A stretch of 64,000 bases of DNA from Streptomyces flaveolus (GTDB taxonomy: Bacteria > Actinomycetota > Actinomycetes > Streptomycetales > Streptomycetaceae). Under the pieces are notes generated by a model, which saw only the letters and a list, made by a program, of their open reading frames with translations, was not told the DNA's origin and made no database searches. Made by a program: the position numbers and the translations under genes. How positions within the stretch are numbered: position 1 is the first letter of the stretch; every line of letters starts with the position of its first letter. Positions 15,640 through 24,647 of this stretch are shown piece by piece. The stretch covers positions 1 through 64,000 of the forward strand of contig NZ_JNWV01000014.1 of assembly GCF_000716535.1 (NCBI RefSeq), given 5' to 3'.

Positions 15640-17841
15640 CTATCCCTCGTCCCCGGCCTGTTCGCGGATGCGTTCGGCGATCTGCGGCGGCATCGGCTCG
15701 TGCCGGGCGTAGCTCCGGTCGAAGCGGGCCGTGCCGTGCGAGAGCGAGCGCAGGTCCACGGCGTACCGCCCGATCTCGAACTCGGGCACCTCGGCGCGGA
15801 TCAACGTCCGCCCGGTACCCACCTGTTCGGTGCCGAGCAGCCGGCCGCGACGGCCGGAGAGGTCGCTCATCACGGCGCCCACGTAGTCGTCGCCGACCAG
15901 GACGGTCACCTCCGCGACCGGCTCCAGCAGATGGATCTTCGCGTCCGCCGCGGCCTCGCGCAGCGCGAGCGCGCCCGCCGTCTGGAAGGCGGCGTCGGAG
16001 GAGTCCACCGAGTGGGCCTTGCCGTCCACCAGCGTGACCCGCACGTCGACCAGGGGGTAGCCGGCGGCGACGCCCTTGGCGGCCTGGGCGCGTACGCCCT
16101 TCTCGACGGACGGGATGAACTGGCGGGGCACCGCGCCGCCGACCACCTTGTCGACGAACTCGATGCCCGAGCCGCCCGGCAGCGGTTCGACCTCGATCTC
16201 GCAGATGGCGTACTGGCCGTGGCCGCCGGACTGCTTGACGTGCCGGCCGCGCCCGGCGGCCCGGGTCCCGAACGTCTCCCGGAGGGAGACCCTGTGCGGG
16301 ACGACGTCGACCTGCACGCCGTAGCGGTTGCGCAGCCGTTCCAGGGCGACGTCGGCGTGGGCCTCGCCCAGGCACCACAGGACGACCTGGTGGGTGTCCT
16401 GGTTCTGTTCCAGGCGCATGGTCGGGTCCTCGGCGACCAGCCGGGCCAGGCCCTGGGAGAGCTTGTCCTCGTCGGCCTTGCTGTGCGCGTGGATGGCGAG
16501 CGGCAGCAGCGGGTCGGGCATCTGCCAGGGCTCCATCAGGAGCGGGTCGTCCTTGGCGGACAGGGTGTCGCCGGTCTCGGCGCGGCCGAGCTTGGCCACG
16601 CAGACCAGGTCGCCGGCGACGGCGTGGGTGACCGGGCGCTGCTGTTTGCCGAAGGGCATGGACAGGGCGCCGACCTTCTCGTCCACGTCGTGGTCCTCGT
16701 GCCCGCGGTCGGCGAGGCCGTGCCCGGAGACGTGCACGGTCTGGTCCGGGCGCAGGGTGCCGGAGAAGACGCGGACCAGCGAGAGCCGGCCGACGTACGG
16801 GTCGGAGGAGGTCTTGACGACCTCGGCGACCAGCGGGCCGTCCGTGTCGCACGGCTTCAGCTCGCGCGGCTCGCCGCCGATGGTGGTGACCCCGGGCAGC
16901 GGGTGCTCGAACGGGGTCGGGAAGCCGCGCGTGATCAGTTCCAGCAGCTCCAGCGTGCCGAGGCCCTGCCTGGCGCCCTCGGCGGCGGGGGCCGCGGCCA
17001 GCACGGGGAAGAACGAACCGCGTGCCACGGCCCGCTCCAGGTCCTCGATCAGCGTCTTGACCTCGACCTGCTCGCCGCCCAGATAGCGGTCCATGAGGGT
17101 CTCGTCCTCGCTCTCCGCGATGATCCCCTCGATGAGCCGGTTGCGGGCCTCCTCGATGTCCGGCAGCTGGTCCTCGCCAGGCTCGGACTCCTTGCCCTCC
17201 CCGGTCGAGTAGTCGAACAGCTTCTGCGACAGCAGTCCGATGAGCCCGGTCACGGGCGCGTGCCCGTCGGGGCCCTCGGGGCCGCGCAGCGGCAGGTACA
17301 GGGGCAGGACGGCGTCCGGGTCGTCACCGCCGAATGCCTCCGCGCAGGTCCGGGTCATCTCCTCGAAGTCCGCGCGCGCGGCCTCCAGGTGCGTGATCAC
17401 GATTGCGCGGGGCATGCCGACCGCCGCGCACTCCTCCCACACCATCCTGGTCGAGCCGTCCACGCCGTCGGAGGCCGAGACGACGAAGAGGGCCGCGTCC
17501 GCCGCCCGCAGACCGGCCCTCAGCTCACCGACGAAGTCGGCGTAGCCCGGGGTGTCCAGGAGGTTGATCTTGATGCCGTCCCACTCGACCGGCACCAGGG
17601 AGAGCTGCACCGAGCGCTGCTGCCGGTGCTCGATGTCGTCGTAGTCGGAGACGGTGCCGCCGTCCTCGACGCGCCCTGCCCGGTTCACCGCCCCCGCGGT
17701 CAGCGCGAGGGCCTCCACGAGGGTCGTCTTTCCCGAGCCGGAGTGGCCGACCAGCACCACATTCCGTACGGACGCGGGTCGGTCGGCCGCCAGAGCCCTG
17801 CCGGCGGCCCCGGGGTGGTGTGTCTGTGCCTTGTCGCCCAT
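15640..17841 (-). CDS. Elongation factor G-like GTPase (EF-G2)
   Basis: A 733-residue protein with EF-G domain order. G1 is GHSGSGKT (32-39), G3 is DTPGY (96-100), followed by domain II, domain III and domain IV/V in the second half. At the position of G4, where guanine-specific NKxD is expected, the sequence reads THLE (150-153). Canonical EF-G translocates the ribosome. This paralogue class, common in actinobacteria beside fusA, has no settled role and may not use GTP in the standard way. The ATG at 17841 is chosen for the GGGAGG ribosome binding site on the minus strand. The open frame upstream adds 37 basic residues without homology. Confidence 0.9.
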   Translation of the reverse strand: MGDKAQTHHPGAAGRALAADRPASVRNVVLVGHSGSGKTTLVEALALTAGAVNRAGRVEDGGTVSDYDDIEHRQQRSVQLSLVPVEWDGIKINLLDTPGYADFVGELRAGLRAADAALFVVSASDGVDGSTRMVWEECAAVGMPRAIVITHLEAARADFEEMTRTCAEAFGGDDPDAVLPLYLPLRGPEGPDGHAPVTGLIGLLSQKLFDYSTGEGKESEPGEDQLPDIEEARNRLIEGIIAESEDETLMDRYLGGEQVEVKTLIEDLERAVARGSFFPVLAAAPAAEGARQGLGTLELLELITRGFPTPFEHPLPGVTTIGGEPRELKPCDTDGPLVAEVVKTSSDPYVGRLSLVRVFSGTLRPDQTVHVSGHGLADRGHEDHDVDEKVGALSMPFGKQQRPVTHAVAGDLVCVAKLGRAETGDTLSAKDDPLLMEPWQMPDPLLPLAIHAHSKADEDKLSQGLARLVAEDPTMRLEQNQDTHQVVLWCLGEAHADVALERLRNRYGVQVDVVPHRVSLRETFGTRAAGRGRHVKQSGGHGQYAICEIEVEPLPGGSGIEFVDKVVGGAVPRQFIPSVEKGVRAQAAKGVAAGYPLVDVRVTLVDGKAHSVDSSDAAFQTAGALALREAAADAKIHLLEPVAEVTVLVGDDYVGAVMSDLSGRRGRLLGTEQVGTGRTLIRAEVPEFEIGRYAVDLRSLSHGTARFDRSYARHEPMPPQIAERIREQAGDEG

Positions 17842-18155
17842 GATCCTGCCTCCCGTGCACGGTGAGGTCACTGTGGGCGCGGACACGCGGGATCCGCGTG
17901 TGCGGCGGCTCCGGCGACGCCCGCGGTTATTCGAGCTTTCCACTCCCGTCACGTCGCGTCCATACGAAGGACCGCGAAGGGCGCGCAGGGTGAGTACGCG
18001 GCACCGATCGCGTCACGCACACCCCGCGCGCAGCGGCACGCGCCGGTTCCCGGCGCGGCTGTGGGTGCCCGCCCGTCACGCACACGCGCGCGTGGCTACG
18101 ATGGGCCAGCCGGCGGCCACCAGGGGCCGCGGCGACACCGACCGTCGGGAAGGCC
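17842..18155. other. 314-bp divergent intergenic region
   Basis: It separates the EF-G-like gene from the phosphatidylinositol operon. It contains two copies of the 12-mer CGTCACGCACAC (18011-18022 and 18074-18085). A candidate promoter for the plus-strand operon has -35 GTCACG (18075-18080) and -10 TACGAT (18097-18102) at 16-bp spacing. No additional gene is apparent. Confidence 0.5.
18075..18102 (+). promoter_or_regulatory. Candidate promoter of the phosphatidylinositol mannoside operon
   Basis: GTCACG and TACGAT are separated by 16 bp, 54 bp upstream of the pgsA-type gene. The -10 is close to the actinobacterial TANNNT form; the -35 is weak. Confidence 0.4.
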
Positions 18156-18821
18156 ATGCTGAACAAGTACGCGCGTGCATTTTTCACGCGTGTCCTCACA
18201 CCGTTCGCCGCGTTTCTCATCCGCCGGGGCGTGAGCCCCGACACGGTCACGCTCATCGGCACGGCCGGGGTGGTCGCGGGCGCGCTGGTCTTCTACCCCA
18301 GGGGCGAGTTCTTCTGGGGCACGGTCGTCATCACCCTGTTCGTCTTCTCCGACCTGGTCGACGGCAACATGGCCCGTCAGCTCGGCCGCTCCAGCCGCTG
18401 GGGCGCCTTCCTGGACTCCACCCTGGACCGGGTCGCCGACGGCGCGATCTTCGGCGGCTTCGCGCTCTGGTACGCGGGCCGGGGCGACGACAACGTGCTG
18501 TGCGCGGTCTCGATCTTCTGCCTGGCGAGCGGCCAGGTGGTGTCGTACACCAAGGCGCGCGGCGAGTCGATCGGGCTGCCGGTCGCCGTCAACGGGCTCG
18601 TCGAGCGCGCCGAGCGGCTGGTGATCTCGCTGGTCGCGGCCGGTTTCGCGGGCCTGCACAAGTTCGGCGTGCCGGGCATCCAGTGGCTGCTGCCCATCGC
18701 CCTGTGGATCGTCGCCGCCGGCAGCCTGGTCACGCTGATCCAGCGGGTCGTCACCGTCCGCCGCGAGTCCGCCGAGGCGGAGGCGGCGGCCCGGCAGAGC
18801 ACGAGCGAGGCGACGCAGTGA
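18156..18821 (+). CDS. pgsA: Phosphatidylinositol phosphate synthase (CDP-alcohol phosphatidyltransferase)
   Basis: A 221-residue membrane enzyme with the CDP-alcohol phosphotransferase signature D66-x2-D69-G-x2-A-R-x8-G-x3-D87-x3-D91 at the membrane interface and about six helices. In actinobacteria this family joins CDP-diacylglycerol to inositol 1-phosphate, giving phosphatidylinositol phosphate. The assignment to that substrate rests on the operon: an acyltransferase and a GT4 mannosyltransferase of the PIM pathway follow with start-stop overlaps. The C-terminal about 30 residues are charged and cytoplasmic. The ATG at 18156 has GGGAAGG upstream. Confidence 0.92.
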   Translation: MLNKYARAFFTRVLTPFAAFLIRRGVSPDTVTLIGTAGVVAGALVFYPRGEFFWGTVVITLFVFSDLVDGNMARQLGRSSRWGAFLDSTLDRVADGAIFGGFALWYAGRGDDNVLCAVSIFCLASGQVVSYTKARGESIGLPVAVNGLVERAERLVISLVAAGFAGLHKFGVPGIQWLLPIALWIVAAGSLVTLIQRVVTVRRESAEAEAAARQSTSEATQ

Positions 18822-19726
18822 GCGCCGCCGACCGGCTCACCGACGCGCTCTACGGGCTCGGCTGGAGCACCGTCAAGAAGCTCCCGGAGCCCGTCGCGGT
18901 GCGCCTCGGCCGGACCATCGCCGACCTCGCCTGGAAGCAGCGCGGCAAGGGCGTCCAGCGGCTGGAGTCCAACTACGCGCGCGTGGTGCCGGGCGCCACC
19001 GCGGAGCGGCTGGCCGAGCTGTCCCGCGCGGGCATGCGCTCGTACCTGCGCTACTGGATGGAGTCCTTCCGGCTGCCGGCCTGGAGCGCCGAGCGCGTGC
19101 GGACGGGCTTCGACCCCAAGGACGTGCACCACCTGACCGACGGCCTCGCCGCCGGCCGGGGCGTGATACTCGCCCTGCCCCACCTGGCCAACTGGGACCT
19201 GGCCGGCGCCTGGGTCACCACCGAGCTGAAGACGCCGTTCACGACGGTCGCCGAGCGTCTGAGGCCCGAGACGCTGTACGACCGGTTCGTCGCCTACCGG
19301 GAGGGCCTCGGCATGGAGGTCCTGCCGCACAGCGGCGGCGCTGCCTTCGGCACCCTGGCCCGCAGGCTGCGCGACGGCGGCCTGGTCTGCCTGGTCGCCG
19401 ACCGCGACCTGTCCGCCTCCGGCGTCGAGGTCGACTTCTTCGGCGAGACGGCGCGGATGCCGGCCGGACCGGCCCTGCTGGCCCAGCAGACCGGCGCGCT
19501 GCTGCTGCCCGTCACCCTCTGGTACGACGAATCGCCCGTCATGAAGGGCCGTGTGCATCCGGCGATCGAGGTCCCCGAATCAGGTACCCGGGCCGAGAAG
19601 ACGTCTGTCATGACACAGGCGCTGGCCGACGCCTTCGCCACCGGGATCGCCGACCACCCGGAGGACTGGCACATGCTCCAGCGGCTGTGGCTCGCCGACC
19701 TCGACCCCGCGAAGGGACCCGCGTGA
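18818..19726 (+). CDS. Phosphatidylinositol mannoside acyltransferase (LpxL/HtrB family)
   Basis: A 302-residue protein of the lysophospholipid acyltransferase superfamily. The catalytic HX4D motif is H122-LANW-D127, followed by the substrate-binding segment around CLVADRDLS. In mycobacteria the equivalent enzyme (PatA) acylates the mannose of PIM at the inner leaflet. The same job is inferred from position between the PIP synthase and PimA-type genes. The GTG start at 18818 overlaps the upstream stop (GTGA), and its own stop overlaps the next start the same way, so the three products are coupled. Confidence 0.9.
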   Translation: MSAADRLTDALYGLGWSTVKKLPEPVAVRLGRTIADLAWKQRGKGVQRLESNYARVVPGATAERLAELSRAGMRSYLRYWMESFRLPAWSAERVRTGFDPKDVHHLTDGLAAGRGVILALPHLANWDLAGAWVTTELKTPFTTVAERLRPETLYDRFVAYREGLGMEVLPHSGGAAFGTLARRLRDGGLVCLVADRDLSASGVEVDFFGETARMPAGPALLAQQTGALLLPVTLWYDESPVMKGRVHPAIEVPESGTRAEKTSVMTQALADAFATGIADHPEDWHMLQRLWLADLDPAKGPA

Positions 19727-20886
19727 GAATCGGGATCGTCTGCCCGTACTCCTGGGACGTGCCCGGTGGCGTCCAGTTCCACATCCGCGACCTCGCCGAG
19801 TACTTCCTCCGGCTCGGCCACGAGGTGTCCGTCCTCGCCCCGGCGGACGACGACACCCCGCTGCCGCCCTACGTCGTCTCGGCCGGCCGGGCGGTCCCGG
19901 TGCCGTACAACGGCTCGGTGGCCCGGCTGAACTTCGGGTTCCTGTCGGCCGCGCGGGTACGGCGCTGGCTGCACGAGGGCGCCTTCGACGTGGTGCACAT
20001 CCACGAGCCGACCTCACCCTCGCTCGGCCTGCTGACCTGCTGGGCGGCGTCCGGCCCGATCGTGGCCACCTTCCACACCTCCAACCCGCGCTCGCGCGCG
20101 ATGATCGCCGCGTACGCGATCCTCCAGGCCGCGCTGGAGAAGATCAGCGCGCGGATCGCGGTCAGCGAGTACGCCCGCCGCACCCTGGTCGAGCACCTCG
20201 GCGGGGACGCGGTGGTCATCCCCAACGGCGTCGACGTGGACTTCTTCGCCGAGGCCGAGCCCAAGCCGCAGTGGCAGGGCGGCACCATCGGCTTCATCGG
20301 CCGCATCGACGAGCCCCGCAAGGGCCTGCCGGTCCTGATGCGGGCCCTCCCGCGGATCCTGGCCGCCCGCCCCGGGACCCGGCTGCTGGTCGCCGGCCGC
20401 GGCGACGAGGAGGCGGCCGTCGAGGACCTGCCGAGGGAACTGCGCTCCAGCGTGGAGTTCCTCGGCATGATCAGCGACGAGGACAAGGCCCGGCTGCTGC
20501 GCAGCGTCGACCTGTACGTCGCCCCCAACACCGGCGGGGAGAGCTTCGGCATCATCCTGGTCGAGGCGATGTCCGCGGGCGCCCCCGTGCTCGCCTCCGA
20601 CCTGGACGCGTTCGTGCAGGTCCTCGACCAGGGCGAGGCCGGCGAGGTCTTCACCAACGAGGACGCCGACGCGCTGGCCGAGGCGGCCGTACGGCTGCTG
20701 GAGGACCCGGCCCGCCGAGCCGAACTGCGCGAGCGTGGCAGCGCCCACGTACGGCGGTTCGACTGGTCCACGGTCGGCGCCGACATCCTGTCCGTCTACG
20801 AGACGGTGACGGCGGGCGCGGCAGCGGTGGGCGCGGACGAACGGACCACGGGCCTGAGGGCGCGGTTCGGGCTGGCACGGGACTGA
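19723..20886 (+). CDS. pimA: Phosphatidylinositol alpha-mannosyltransferase (PimA-like, GT4)
   Basis: A 387-residue GT-B fold enzyme. The N-terminal Rossmann domain has RIGIVCPYSWDVPGGVQ, the signature start of PimA, and HTSNPRS. The C-terminal GDP-mannose domain has GRIDEPRKGL and the E-x7-E retaining motif in GGESFGIILVEA. PimA transfers the first mannose to phosphatidylinositol on the cytoplasmic membrane face. It overlaps the acyltransferase gene by 4 bp. The last about 25 residues (AAAVGADERTTG onward) are a variable tail. Confidence 0.93.
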   Translation: MRIGIVCPYSWDVPGGVQFHIRDLAEYFLRLGHEVSVLAPADDDTPLPPYVVSAGRAVPVPYNGSVARLNFGFLSAARVRRWLHEGAFDVVHIHEPTSPSLGLLTCWAASGPIVATFHTSNPRSRAMIAAYAILQAALEKISARIAVSEYARRTLVEHLGGDAVVIPNGVDVDFFAEAEPKPQWQGGTIGFIGRIDEPRKGLPVLMRALPRILAARPGTRLLVAGRGDEEAAVEDLPRELRSSVEFLGMISDEDKARLLRSVDLYVAPNTGGESFGIILVEAMSAGAPVLASDLDAFVQVLDQGEAGEVFTNEDADALAEAAVRLLEDPARRAELRERGSAHVRRFDWSTVGADILSVYETVTAGAAAVGADERTTGLRARFGLARD

Positions 20887-20974
20887 GGCGGGGCCGTACG
20901 GAGCGGGGCGGGAGCAGTCGCGCCGGCGCTCCGGGAGGCGTGAACCGGCCCCTGGGGGCCGTCTGCGCAGCCGA

Positions 20975-20992
20975 TAGCCTTCCGTCGTGACC
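20975..20992 (+). promoter_or_regulatory. Candidate leaderless promoter (-10 TAGCCT)
   Basis: TAGCCT at 20975-20980 is followed 6 bp later by the GTG start at 20987. That is the spacing expected when transcription starts on the initiation codon. No ribosome binding site precedes this GTG. Confidence 0.45.
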
Positions 20993-21529
20993 GCAACCCT
21001 CATCTGGATCCTCGTCGCGCTCCTCGCCATCGGCGTGTACCTCAGCTGGACGGCCGGGCGGCTGGACCGGCTGCACGTGCGGATGGACGCGGCCCGGGCC
21101 GCGCTCGACGCCCAGTTGCTGCGGCGGGCCTCCGTGGCGCAGGAACTGGCGACCTCGGGCGTGCTGGATCCGGCCGCCTCGATCGTGCTGTACGAGGCCG
21201 CGCACGCGGCCCGGCAGGCCGAGGAGGAGCAGCGGGAGGTGGCCGAGAGCGAGCTGAGCCAGGCGCTGCGGGCGGTCTTCGCGGACCCGGCGCAGGTGGA
21301 GGCCGTACGGGAGGCCCCCGGTGGCGAGGAGGCGGCCCGTGAGCTGGCCGAGGCCGTCCGCCGGGTGCCGATGGCCCGCCGCTTCCACAACGACGCCGTG
21401 GGCGCCGCCCGCAGACTCCGTGAGCACCGCAAGGTCCGCTGGTTCCGGCTGGCCGGCCACGCCCCCTTCCCGCTGGCCGTCGAGATGGACGACGAGCCGC
21501 CCGCTGCCCTGGTCGAGAGGGTCTCCTGA
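20987..21529 (+). CDS. Membrane-anchored coiled-coil protein, unknown function
   Basis: A 180-residue protein with one N-terminal transmembrane helix (about 4-23, [17 protein letters not shown]). A long, charged, alanine-rich helical region (about 28-150) faces the cytoplasm or cell wall and superficially resembles LemA-type proteins. A short C-terminal tail follows. It lies between the PIM genes and pdxS but is 100 bp from pimA with its own apparent leaderless promoter, so it need not belong to either pathway. No specific role can be assigned. Confidence 0.8.
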   Translation: MTATLIWILVALLAIGVYLSWTAGRLDRLHVRMDAARAALDAQLLRRASVAQELATSGVLDPAASIVLYEAAHAARQAEEEQREVAESELSQALRAVFADPAQVEAVREAPGGEEAARELAEAVRRVPMARRFHNDAVGAARRLREHRKVRWFRLAGHAPFPLAVEMDDEPPAALVERVS

Positions 21530-21535
21530 ACGCCG

Positions 21536-21557
21536 GGTGGACCAAAAAGGATCCACC
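21536..21557 (+). terminator. Small stem-loop between the membrane protein gene and pdxS
   Basis: GGTGGACC (21536-21543) pairs with GGATCCACC (21549-21557) with one bulged A and an A5 loop, starting 7 bp after the stop. It is short and lacks a U-tract, so termination would be partial at best. Confidence 0.4.
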
Positions 21558-21644
21558 GGCTTGCCATTGGCCCTTGCTGTGGCCTGGTCCATTCACGTTT
21601 CCTCGGCGGTGCAGAAAACCCTCTTCCCTTCAGTGAGGTCACCC

Positions 21645-22550
21645 GTGTCCACCATCGAGAACCAGGCTCCCGAGACCGGCACCGCCCGTGTGAAGCGCGG
21701 CATGGCCGAGCAGCTCAAGGGCGGCGTGATCATGGACGTCGTCACGCCGGAGCAGGCGAAGATCGCCGAGGACGCGGGCGCCGTCGCCGTCATGGCCCTG
21801 GAGCGGGTCCCGGCCGACATCCGCAAGGACGGCGGCGTGGCCCGCATGTCCGACCCGGACATGATCGAGGGCATCATCGACGCCGTCTCGATCCCGGTCA
21901 TGGCCAAGTCCCGCATCGGCCACTTCGTCGAGGCCCAGGTCCTGCAGTCCCTCGGCGTCGACTACATCGACGAGTCCGAGGTGCTCACCCCGGCCGACGA
22001 GGTCAACCACTCCGACAAGTGGGCCTTCACCACCCCCTTCGTCTGCGGCGCCACCAACCTGGGCGAGGCCCTGCGCCGCATCGCCGAGGGCGCCGCGATG
22101 ATCCGCTCCAAGGGCGAGGCCGGCACCGGGAACGTCGTCGAGGCCGTCCGCCACCTGCGCCAGATCAAGAACGAGATCGCCCGCCTGCGCGGCTTCGACA
22201 ACCACGAGCTGTACGCCGCCGCCAAGGAGCTGCGCGCCCCGTACGAGCTGGTCAAGGAGGTCGCCGAGCTGGGCAAGCTCCCGGTGGTGCTGTTCTCCGC
22301 CGGTGGCGTGGCCACCCCGGCCGACGCCGCCCTGATGCGTCAGCTCGGCGCCGAGGGCGTCTTCGTCGGCTCCGGCATCTTCAAGTCCGGCGACCCGGCC
22401 AAGCGCGCCGCCGCCATCGTCAAGGCCACCACCTTCTACGACGACCCGAAGATCATCGCGGACGCCTCCCGCAACCTCGGCGAGGCCATGGTCGGCATCA
22501 ACTGCGACACCCTCCCCGAGGCCGAGCGCTACGCGAACCGCGGCTGGTAA
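21645..22550 (+). CDS. pdxS: Pyridoxal 5'-phosphate synthase subunit PdxS
   Basis: A 301-residue (beta/alpha)8 synthase subunit. It makes PLP from ribose 5-phosphate, glyceraldehyde 3-phosphate and ammonia supplied by PdxT. The conserved D31 (GVIMDVV) and the Schiff-base lysine K88 in [10 protein letters not shown] are present. The length matches the family, with an about 10-residue actinobacterial N-terminal extension. The GTG at 21645 follows a GTGAGGT ribosome binding site. It is followed after 13 bp by pdxT, so the two subunits are co-expressed. PLP made here supports transaminases and other B6 enzymes throughout metabolism. Confidence 0.97.
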   Translation: MSTIENQAPETGTARVKRGMAEQLKGGVIMDVVTPEQAKIAEDAGAVAVMALERVPADIRKDGGVARMSDPDMIEGIIDAVSIPVMAKSRIGHFVEAQVLQSLGVDYIDESEVLTPADEVNHSDKWAFTTPFVCGATNLGEALRRIAEGAAMIRSKGEAGTGNVVEAVRHLRQIKNEIARLRGFDNHELYAAAKELRAPYELVKEVAELGKLPVVLFSAGGVATPADAALMRQLGAEGVFVGSGIFKSGDPAKRAAAIVKATTFYDDPKIIADASRNLGEAMVGINCDTLPEAERYANRGW

Positions 22551-22563
22551 GGCACTGGAACCC

Positions 22564-23163
22564 ATGAACACCCCCGTCATAGGCGTCCTGGCCCTCCAGG
22601 GCGACGTACGGGAGCACCTCATCGCCCTGGCCGCGGCCGACGCCGTGGCCAGGCCGGTGCGGCGCCCCGAGGAACTCGCCGAGGTCGACGGACTCGTCCT
22701 GCCCGGCGGCGAGTCCACCACCATCTCCAAGCTGGCCATCCTGTTCGGCGTGATGGAGCCCCTCCGCGCGCGCGTGCGCGCCGGCATGCCGGTCTACGGC
22801 ACCTGCGCGGGCATGATCATGCTCGCCGACAAGATCCTCGACCCGCGCTCGGGCCAGGAGACCATCGGCGGCATCGACATGATCGTGCGCCGCAACGCCT
22901 TCGGACGGCAGAACGAGTCGTTCGAGGCAGCGGTCGACGTCAAGGGCGTCCCGGGCGATCCTGTGGAGGGCGTCTTCATCCGCGCCCCCTGGGTGGAGTC
23001 GGTGGGCGCCGGGACCGAGGTGCTCGCCGAGCACGACGGCCACATCGTCGCCGTACGCCAGGGCAACGCGCTCGCCACGTCGTTCCACCCGGAACTGACG
23101 GGCGACCACCGCGTGCACTCCCTGTTCGTCGACATGGTGCGCGCGCACCGGACACCGGAGTAG
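22564..23163 (+). CDS. pdxT: Pyridoxal 5'-phosphate synthase glutaminase subunit PdxT
   Basis: A 199-residue class I glutamine amidotransferase that hydrolyses glutamine and channels ammonia to PdxS. The conserved features are GGESTT (about 48-53), the nucleophile C81 in YGTCAGM, and the catalytic His/Glu in the SFHPELTGD segment. The ATG at 22564 is preceded by GGCACTGG. The gene ends at 23163, 65 bp before yebC. Confidence 0.97.
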   Translation: MNTPVIGVLALQGDVREHLIALAAADAVARPVRRPEELAEVDGLVLPGGESTTISKLAILFGVMEPLRARVRAGMPVYGTCAGMIMLADKILDPRSGQETIGGIDMIVRRNAFGRQNESFEAAVDVKGVPGDPVEGVFIRAPWVESVGAGTEVLAEHDGHIVAVRQGNALATSFHPELTGDHRVHSLFVDMVRAHRTPE

Positions 23164-23228
23164 GACGAGAGTCCTTGTAGGATCTCTGGCGTTCGTATCT
23201 GGATGGGTTACGCGAAGGAGACAGGCAG

Positions 23229-23981
23229 ATGTCCGGCCACTCTAAATGGGCCACGACGAAGCACAAGAAGGCCGTGATCGACGCCAAGCGCGGCAAGCTC
23301 TTCGCGAAGCTCATCAAGAACATCGAGGTCGCGGCGCGGATGGGCGGCGCGGACCCCGAGGGCAACCCGACGCTGTACGACGCCATCCAGAAGGCGAAGA
23401 AGTCGTCGGTCCCGAACAAGAACATCGACTCCGCGGTCAAGCGCGGCGCGGGCCTGGAGGCCGGCGGCGCCGACTACGAGACGATCATGTACGAGGGCTA
23501 CGGCCCGAACGGCGTCGCGGTACTCATCGAGTGCCTCACCGACAACCGCAACCGCGCCGCCTCCGAGGTCCGCGTCGCCATGACCCGCAACGGCGGCTCC
23601 ATGGCCGACCCGGGCTCGGTGTCGTACCTGTTCAACCGCAAGGGCGTCATCATCGTCCCCAAGGGCGAGCTGAGCGAGGACGAGGTCCTCATGGCCGTCC
23701 TGGACGCGGGCGCCGAGGAGGTCAACGACCTCGGCGAGACCTTCGAGGTCATCAGCGAGGCCACCGACCTGGTCGCGGTCCGCACCGCCCTCCAGGAGGC
23801 CGGCATCGACTACGACTCCGCCGAGGCCAACTTCGTCCCGACCATGCAGGTCGAACTGGACGAGGAGGGCGCGAAGAAGATCTTCAAGCTGATCGACGCC
23901 CTGGAGGACAGCGACGACGTGCAGAACGTCTTCGCCAACTTCGACGTGAGCGACGAGATCATGGAGAAGGTCGACGCGTAA
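23229..23981 (+). CDS. yebC: YebC/PmpR (TACO1) family protein
   Basis: A 250-residue cytosolic protein with the family start [15 protein letters not shown] and the [19 protein letters not shown] block. The family has long been annotated as transcriptional regulators. More recent work on YebC/TACO1 links it to translation of difficult sequences. It sits immediately before ruvC, as in many actinobacteria. The ATG at 23229 follows AAGGAGA. TAGGAT at 23178-23183 is a possible -10. A hairpin after the gene separates it from ruvCAB. Confidence 0.95.
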   Translation: MSGHSKWATTKHKKAVIDAKRGKLFAKLIKNIEVAARMGGADPEGNPTLYDAIQKAKKSSVPNKNIDSAVKRGAGLEAGGADYETIMYEGYGPNGVAVLIECLTDNRNRAASEVRVAMTRNGGSMADPGSVSYLFNRKGVIIVPKGELSEDEVLMAVLDAGAEEVNDLGETFEVISEATDLVAVRTALQEAGIDYDSAEANFVPTMQVELDEEGAKKIFKLIDALEDSDDVQNVFANFDVSDEIMEKVDA

Positions 23982-24001
23982 CGCCTAGCGGCTGGCTGAC
24001 C

Positions 24002-24028
24002 GGGCCGACGGGACACACCCGTCGGCCC
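24002..24028 (+). terminator. Terminator after yebC
   Basis: A perfect 11-bp stem, GGGCCGACGGG (24002-24012) with CCCGTCGGCCC (24018-24028), has loop ACACA and starts 20 bp past the yebC stop. It insulates the ruvC promoter immediately downstream. Confidence 0.85.
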
Positions 24029-24044
24029 GTCGCGTTGTACGGCG

Positions 24045-24067
24045 TTGTCAGTGGCACCCGATAGCCT
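24045..24067 (+). promoter_or_regulatory. PafBC-type (RecA-independent DNA damage) promoter of ruvCAB
   Basis: TTGTCAGTG (24045-24053), an 8-bp spacer and TAGCCT (24062-24067) match the mycobacterial RecA-independent damage promoter pattern tTGTCRgtg-N8-TAnnnT at every defined position. The GTG of ruvC is at 24108, giving a leader of about 34 nt. The same motif with identical spacing occurs before rarA (38781-38803). Confidence 0.8.
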
Positions 24068-24107
24068 GCACAAACAAGCGATCGGGTGACCGGAGGGAGG
24101 GGCGCGC

Positions 24108-24647
24108 GTGCGCGTACTGGGGGTGGACCCCGGGCTGACCCGGTGCGGGGTCGGTGTCGTCGAAGGGGTCGCGGGCCGCCCGCTCACCATGCTCGGCGTC
24201 GGGGTCGTCCGGACCCCCGCGGACGCCGACCTCAGCCACCGGCTGCTCGCCGTCGAGCAGGGCATCGAGCAGTGGATGGACGAGCACCGCCCCGAGTTCG
24301 TCGCCGTGGAGCGCGTCTTCAGCCAGCACAACGTGCGCACGGTCATGGGCACCGCCCAGGCCAGCGCCGTCGCCATGCTGTGCGCGGCCAGGCGCGGCAT
24401 CCCCGTCGCCCTGCACACCCCCAGCGAGGTCAAGGCCGCCGTCACCGGCACCGGCCGCGCCGACAAGGCACAGGTAGGCGCCATGGTGACCCGGCTGCTC
24501 CGGCTCGCCGCGCCGCCCAAGCCGGCCGACGCCGCCGACGCCCTCGCGCTCGCCATCTGCCACATCTGGCGAGCCCCCGCCCAGAACCGGCTCCAGCAGG
24601 CGGTCGCCCGCCAGGCAGTCCACGCAACGAAAGGCCGTACGGCATGA
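24108..24647 (+). CDS. ruvC: Crossover junction endodeoxyribonuclease RuvC
   Basis: A 179-residue Holliday-junction resolvase with an RNase H-like fold. The first catalytic aspartate is D7 in [13 protein letters not shown]. The glutamate is in the VAVERVF strand. The C-terminal acidic pair lies in the [11 protein letters not shown] helix. It cuts junctions symmetrically, together with the RuvAB branch-migration motor encoded immediately downstream. The GTG at 24108 follows GGAGGGAGG. The ATG of ruvA overlaps the stop. The upstream promoter has a DNA-damage signature. Confidence 0.97.
   Translation: MRVLGVDPGLTRCGVGVVEGVAGRPLTMLGVGVVRTPADADLSHRLLAVEQGIEQWMDEHRPEFVAVERVFSQHNVRTVMGTAQASAVAMLCAARRGIPVALHTPSEVKAAVTGTGRADKAQVGAMVTRLLRLAAPPKPADAADALALAICHIWRAPAQNRLQQAVARQAVHATKGRTA

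Noticed and set aside
14674..17865. 1,063-codon open frame on the plus strand
   Set aside because: It runs antisense across two real minus-strand genes (the membrane protein and the EF-G-like gene) and has no ribosome binding site or recognisable domain.
18011..18085. Direct repeat CGTCACGCACAC as a regulatory element
   Set aside because: Two 12-mers 63 bp apart in a GC-rich gap, one overlapping a weak -35; too little to call a binding site.
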